A model generated the notes under the pieces. That model did no database searches and was not told the DNA's origin. It saw nothing but the letters and a program-made list of their open reading frames with translations. Positions 60,663-64,000 of a stretch of 64,000 bases of DNA are shown piece by piece. This stretch comes from Xanthobacteraceae bacterium (lineage in GTDB: Bacteria > Pseudomonadota > Alphaproteobacteria > Rhizobiales > Xanthobacteraceae), in NCBI GenBank assembly GCA_022841625.1, contig JALHRD010000007.1, positions 62,001-126,000 on the forward strand, read 5' to 3'. The position numbers and the translations under genes are program-made. Numbering within the stretch: position 1 is the first letter of the stretch; each line of letters begins with the position of its first letter.

Positions 60663-61631
60663 TCATTCGGCAACCAGGCCGATTGTCTTGATCAGCGTCG
60701 ACCATTTCGGCTCCTCGCGATCGATCATGGCGGTGAATTCCTCGGGCGAGGTCGCGCGCGGCTCGACGCCTTCCTGGGCGAGCAGCTTCAACACGGCTTC
60801 GTTGCGCAGCGTGGTTCGTAACTCGCGGTTGAGCCGCTCGACGATTGGGCGCGGCGTGCCGGCCGCCGCCAGCAGGCCATAGCCCAGGACGGCCTCGAAG
60901 CCGGGGAAGCCCTGCTCGGCCACCGTCGGCACGTCCGGAACCAGCGACGCCCGCCGCATGCCGGTGACCGCCAGCGCCCGTACCGTCCCGGCGCCGATGT
61001 GACTATGGACATTCGGGATCGCGCTGAACAAGAGCGCGATATGGCCGCCGAGCAGGTCGCTCAGCGCCGGGATCGCGCCGCGATAGGGCACATGCGAAAG
61101 CTTGATGCCGGCGGTGTGCGCCAGAAGTTCGCCCGACAGATGATTGACGGTGCCTATCCCCGGCGAGCCATATTGAATCGGCGCGCCTTTGTCCTTGGCA
61201 TGGTTGACCAGTTCGGCAATCGTGCGCGCTGGAAACTTCGGATGGACCGCGACCACGTTCGGCACCGCGCCGACAAAGCCGATCGAGGTGAGGTCTTTGC
61301 GCTCATAGCCGGCATTGCGGGTGAGATTGAGCGCAATCGTCAGCGTCGCGTTGGTGCCCAGAAGGATTGTGTAGCCGTCCGGCGCACTCTTGGCGACCGC
61401 GCGGGCGCCAATGGTGCTGCCGGCGCCGCCGCGATTGTCGATCACGATCGGCTGCTTGAGCTGCTCGCTGAGTTTATCGGAGATGGCGCGGGCGATCACG
61501 CTGGTCGAGCCGCCGGGCGTGAACGGCACGATCAGCGTGATCGGCTTGTTCGGATAATCCTGCGCGACCGCGCTGCCGAGCGCAGCGGCGAGGCTTGCGA
61601 CAATAGCAATGGCGGAACGGGTAATCATCAC
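60663..61631 (-). CDS. Bug/TctC binding protein (tandem array, copy 2)
   Basis: 322 residues, signal peptide 1-23 ending AVAQ. YPNKPITLIVPFTPGGSTSV, RGGAGSTIGAR, APDGYTILLGT, PYRGAIPALSD. The RGA loop replaces KGT/KGS found in its neighbours, suggesting a changed ligand. 22 bp to the upstream gene. Confidence 0.93.
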   Translation of the reverse strand: MMITRSAIAIVASLAAALGSAVAQDYPNKPITLIVPFTPGGSTSVIARAISDKLSEQLKQPIVIDNRGGAGSTIGARAVAKSAPDGYTILLGTNATLTIALNLTRNAGYERKDLTSIGFVGAVPNVVAVHPKFPARTIAELVNHAKDKGAPIQYGSPGIGTVNHLSGELLAHTAGIKLSHVPYRGAIPALSDLLGGHIALLFSAIPNVHSHIGAGTVRALAVTGMRRASLVPDVPTVAEQGFPGFEAVLGYGLLAAAGTPRPIVERLNRELRTTLRNEAVLKLLAQEGVEPRATSPEEFTAMIDREEPKWSTLIKTIGLVAE

Positions 61632-61653
61632 GGTCGGCCCTCCTTACGGGCGC

Positions 61654-62622
61654 TCAGTTCCCGACGATGCCGAGTTCCTTGATCAGTTGGGCCCAGCGCG
61701 TTTCCTCCTGATCGATGTCGGTGGCGTATTGCTGCGGCGTCATTGGCGTCGGCTCAGCGCCTTCATGGCGGATGCGGTTGATAACGACCTCGTCGGCCAG
61801 TGCGGCGTTAAGCGCCTTGTTGAGTTGCGCCACGATGGCCGGGGGCGTTCCGGCCGGGGCCGAGAGACCGTATCGCAGCGAGACGTCGAATCCCGGCAAA
61901 CCTTGTTCCGCGAGCGTTGCCACATCGGGCAACTGGCTCGAACGCTTGGCGGTGGTCACCCCGAGGGCGCGGATATGGCCGCTTTCAATGGCGCCGCGCG
62001 ACACCGGGATCGGGTTGAAGCCGATTTTGACATGACCGCCGATCAAGTCGGTGATCAGCGGGTTCGAGCCCTTGTAAGGAATCGCCATCAGCTTGACATT
62101 GGCGGCGCGTGCGAACATTTCCGCGGCGAGATGATTGACGGTGCCGGCGCCCGGCGAGCCATATTGGAACGGCTCACCGGTCTTTCGGATGTAAGCGATC
62201 AATTCCGGAATTGTCTTGATCGGAACGTCCTTGTTGGCAAGCACCAGGCTCGGCGCCGCCGCGATCATGCCGATCGGCGCGAAATCCTTGCGCACATCAT
62301 AGCCGGCATTTTTGTACATGCTGGGGCCGGTCGCGAAGGTCGAGGTGTAGGACAGCAGCATGGTGTAGCCGTCCGGCGTGGCGCGCGTGACCTGCCGGGT
62401 CGCGACCGTGCCGCTGCCGCCAGCGGCGCGGTTTTCGATCACGACCTGCTGGCCGAGCGCGCGGCTCATGCGTTCACCGACAATCCGCGCCAGGATGTCG
62501 TTGCTGCCGCCGGGCGGCAGCGGCACCACCAGCGTGATCGCACGGGTTGGAAATTGTTGCGCCGATGCGGACGCCAAGGTCGCGGCAAGAGCCAGCGCCG
62601 CCAGCGAGATCTTCAGGAACAT
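61654..62622 (-). CDS. Bug/TctC binding protein (tandem array, copy 3)
   Basis: 322 residues from ATG 62622 with TTAGGAGA upstream; the 76-codon upstream extension runs back into copy 4 and is rejected. Signal peptide 1-21 ending ASAQ. FPTRAITLVVPLPPGGSND, RAAGGSGTVATR, TPDGYTMLLSY, PYKGSNPLITD. Confidence 0.93.
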   Translation of the reverse strand: MFLKISLAALALAATLASASAQQFPTRAITLVVPLPPGGSNDILARIVGERMSRALGQQVVIENRAAGGSGTVATRQVTRATPDGYTMLLSYTSTFATGPSMYKNAGYDVRKDFAPIGMIAAAPSLVLANKDVPIKTIPELIAYIRKTGEPFQYGSPGAGTVNHLAAEMFARAANVKLMAIPYKGSNPLITDLIGGHVKIGFNPIPVSRGAIESGHIRALGVTTAKRSSQLPDVATLAEQGLPGFDVSLRYGLSAPAGTPPAIVAQLNKALNAALADEVVINRIRHEGAEPTPMTPQQYATDIDQEETRWAQLIKELGIVGN

Positions 62623-62632
62623 CGCGGTTCTC

Positions 62633-63610
62633 CTAATTCTCAGTGGCGCCGGACATCTTGACCACCGCCGACCAGCGTTTTTCGTCGCGGTCGATATGGT
62701 TGGCATAGTCCTCGGGCGAACCTGGCGTGGTCTCGGCGCCGTCATTGGTGAGGCGTTTTCTAACATCGGCGCTGGCCAGCGCTTCGCGCAAGGCGTGGTT
62801 GAGGCGATCGACAATCGGCCGTGGCGTGCCGGCGGGCGCGACCAGTCCATAGTACAGCGACGCCTCGAAATCCTTGACGCCGGATTCGGCGATGGTCGGC
62901 AGCTCCGGCACCAGGCTTGACCGCTGGCTGCTGGTCACCGCCAGTCCGCGCAGCAAGCCCTGCGATACCGGGCCATGGGTGGCCGGGATCGGCGCGAACG
63001 CCATCGGGATGTGACCGCCGATCAGGTCGGCGAGCGCCGGCCCGGTGCCTTTGTAAGGAATGTGGACGAGCTTTATGCCGGCGGCGCTGGCGAAATATTC
63101 GCCCGACACATGGCTGACGGTGCCGACGCCGGCCGAGCCGTAATTGACCTTGCCCGGATTGGCCTTGGCATGGGCGACCAATTCCTGCACCGACTTGACC
63201 GGCGTCGAAGGATGCACCACCAGCGAATTTGGCGCATGGCCGATCATGCCGATCGGCGCGAAGTCCTTGCGCGGGTCGTAGCCGGCGTTTTTGTATAACG
63301 TGGGGCCAATTGCCAGGGTGCCGGTATAGCCGAGCAGCAGCGTGTAGCCGTCCGGCGCGCTCTTGGCGACGGCGCGGGTTCCCACCGTTCCGCCGGCGCC
63401 GCCGCGGTTGTCGATGATGATCGGCTGGCCAAGAATTTCGCTCATCTTGTCCGCCACCGTGCGGCCGACAATCGAGGTGGAGCCGCCCGGCGCGAACGAA
63501 ATGATCAGCGTGATCGGTCGGCTCGGATAGGTTTGGGCGGCGGCCGGAAGGATGGAACTCCAGGTCGCCAAGGCCGTCAAAATCGCGGTCAGCGGCAAGC
63601 GTGCAATCAT
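62633..63610 (-). CDS. Bug/TctC binding protein (tandem array, copy 4)
   Basis: 325 residues, signal peptide 1-25 ending AAAQ. YPSRPITLIISFAPGGSTSI, RGGAGGTVGTR, APDGYTLLLGY, DFAPIGMIGHAPNSLVV, PYKGTGPALAD. First gene of the minus-strand run; divergent from the thiamine-diphosphate enzyme gene, with about 120 bp holding both promoters. Confidence 0.93.
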   Translation of the reverse strand: MIARLPLTAILTALATWSSILPAAAQTYPSRPITLIISFAPGGSTSIVGRTVADKMSEILGQPIIIDNRGGAGGTVGTRAVAKSAPDGYTLLLGYTGTLAIGPTLYKNAGYDPRKDFAPIGMIGHAPNSLVVHPSTPVKSVQELVAHAKANPGKVNYGSAGVGTVSHVSGEYFASAAGIKLVHIPYKGTGPALADLIGGHIPMAFAPIPATHGPVSQGLLRGLAVTSSQRSSLVPELPTIAESGVKDFEASLYYGLVAPAGTPRPIVDRLNHALREALASADVRKRLTNDGAETTPGSPEDYANHIDRDEKRWSAVVKMSGATEN

Positions 63611-63732
63611 CGTGTTCTCTGGCGCCTCCCCGTTGTGGCGGTTACTGTCGCCGATCCGCCGTGATAAGGAAAGGCGACAAACGCGCCGGGGGAACTGGCG
63701 CCATGCAGGGATGGCACAGGAGCCGGCGCGCG

Positions 63733-64000
63733 ATGAACTGGTCCGATACTTTCCTCGATGTGCTCAAAAAGAACGACGTCCGGCTGATCAGCTATGTGCC
63801 CGACAATGTGCTGACGCCGTTGATCAAGGGCGTGACCGCCGACAATTATTTCATCTCGGTCAATGCCACCCGCGAGGACGAGGCCATGGGCATCGTCGCC
63901 GGCGCCTGGATGGGCGGCATGAAGGGCGCGGTAATGATGCAGACCTCCGGCTTCGCGGTGGCGCCGAATGCGCTCGCTTCGCTGTTGGTGCCGTTCCAGA
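63733..64000 (+). CDS. thiamine-diphosphate-dependent decarboxylase, alpha/N-terminal part (3' end outside window)
   Basis: 89 codons visible from ATG 63733; an ATG at 63703 is in frame. FLDVLKKNDVRLISYVPDNVLTPLI and NATREDEAMGIVAGAWMGGMKGAVMMQTSG match the N-terminal Pyr domain of sulfopyruvate and phosphonopyruvate decarboxylases. The catalytic Glu of this domain fits REDEAMG. Continues beyond the window. Confidence 0.82.
   Translation, partial: MNWSDTFLDVLKKNDVRLISYVPDNVLTPLIKGVTADNYFISVNATREDEAMGIVAGAWMGGMKGAVMMQTSGFAVAPNALASLLVPFQ

Noticed and set aside
1-64000. tRNA or rRNA genes as integration sites
   Set aside because: No cloverleaf-type or rRNA sequence was noticed on either strand by eye; a dedicated search tool would be decisive.

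Overview
The window is high-GC DNA from an alphaproteobacterium, most likely Hyphomicrobiales near Bradyrhizobium, Rhodoplanes or Pseudolabrys. This rests on the gene order tlpA / argH-lptM-lysA-DUF4175, the CpdR-type regulator beside an MJ0042 zinc-ribbon protein, ftsEX-ydcF-plsC, the large number of orphan Bug/TctC binding proteins, and palindromic repeats of the Rhizobiales type. No rRNA, tRNA, CRISPR array, integrase or complete insertion sequence was seen.

Layout. 1-12.3 kb is a core block: LysR fragment, YjfB-like protein, TlpA, arginine and lysine biosynthesis, an envelope protein with a Gln/Gly-rich tail, CpdR, FtsEX, YdcF and a PlsC-type acyltransferase. 12.4-22.4 kb starts the accessory zone: Bug proteins, a ChaC-like protein, DUF3891, and a divergent module of a flavin monooxygenase and an Asp/Glu-racemase-fold enzyme flanked by two binding-protein-fold proteins without signal peptides. 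22.6-27.6 kb has a HicAB-type toxin-antitoxin pair, two flavin-dependent (LLM) oxidoreductases, an alpha/beta hydrolase and a thioesterase. 27.8-47 kb is catabolic: LVIVD propeller protein, TauD-type dioxygenase, enoyl-CoA hydratase, esterase, two amidohydrolases, Rieske protein, two UbiD-type decarboxylases, CocE/NonD hydrolase, deaminase, thiol-dioxygenase-like cupin, zinc-type dehydrogenase, thioesterase and acyl-CoA ligase. 48-53 kb is a mosaic: VOC protein, chemoreceptor, PstS-like protein, displaced gene ends and a HigBA-type toxin-antitoxin pair. 53-63.6 kb is one long minus-strand run: four tandem Bug genes, acyl-CoA dehydrogenase, NDP-forming acyl-CoA synthetase, MmgE/PrpD, Asp/Glu racemase and another Bug. 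A thiamine-diphosphate enzyme starts at the right edge.

How the genes work together. Twelve Bug proteins sit beside catabolic enzymes, with no TctA/TctB membrane subunits in view. This suggests many private binding proteins for organic acids feeding a shared transporter or a sensor, with the enzymes performing CoA activation, decarboxylation, oxidation and hydrolysis.

Most unusual signals. (1) Four places where a gene or gene pair is bracketed by an intact gene's 3' end and a second, diverged, displaced copy of that end (enoyl-CoA hydratase, UbiD, VOC, Bug). (2) Palindromic repeats inserted in frame inside the NDP-forming acyl-CoA synthetase, one of them the same two-hairpin type found nested in an intergenic repeat at 7.3 kb. 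(3) A 72-bp palindrome that supplies the stop codon of argH and recurs in inverted orientation at 20.2 kb. All coordinates and identities were worked out by eye from the sequence; no database search was possible.
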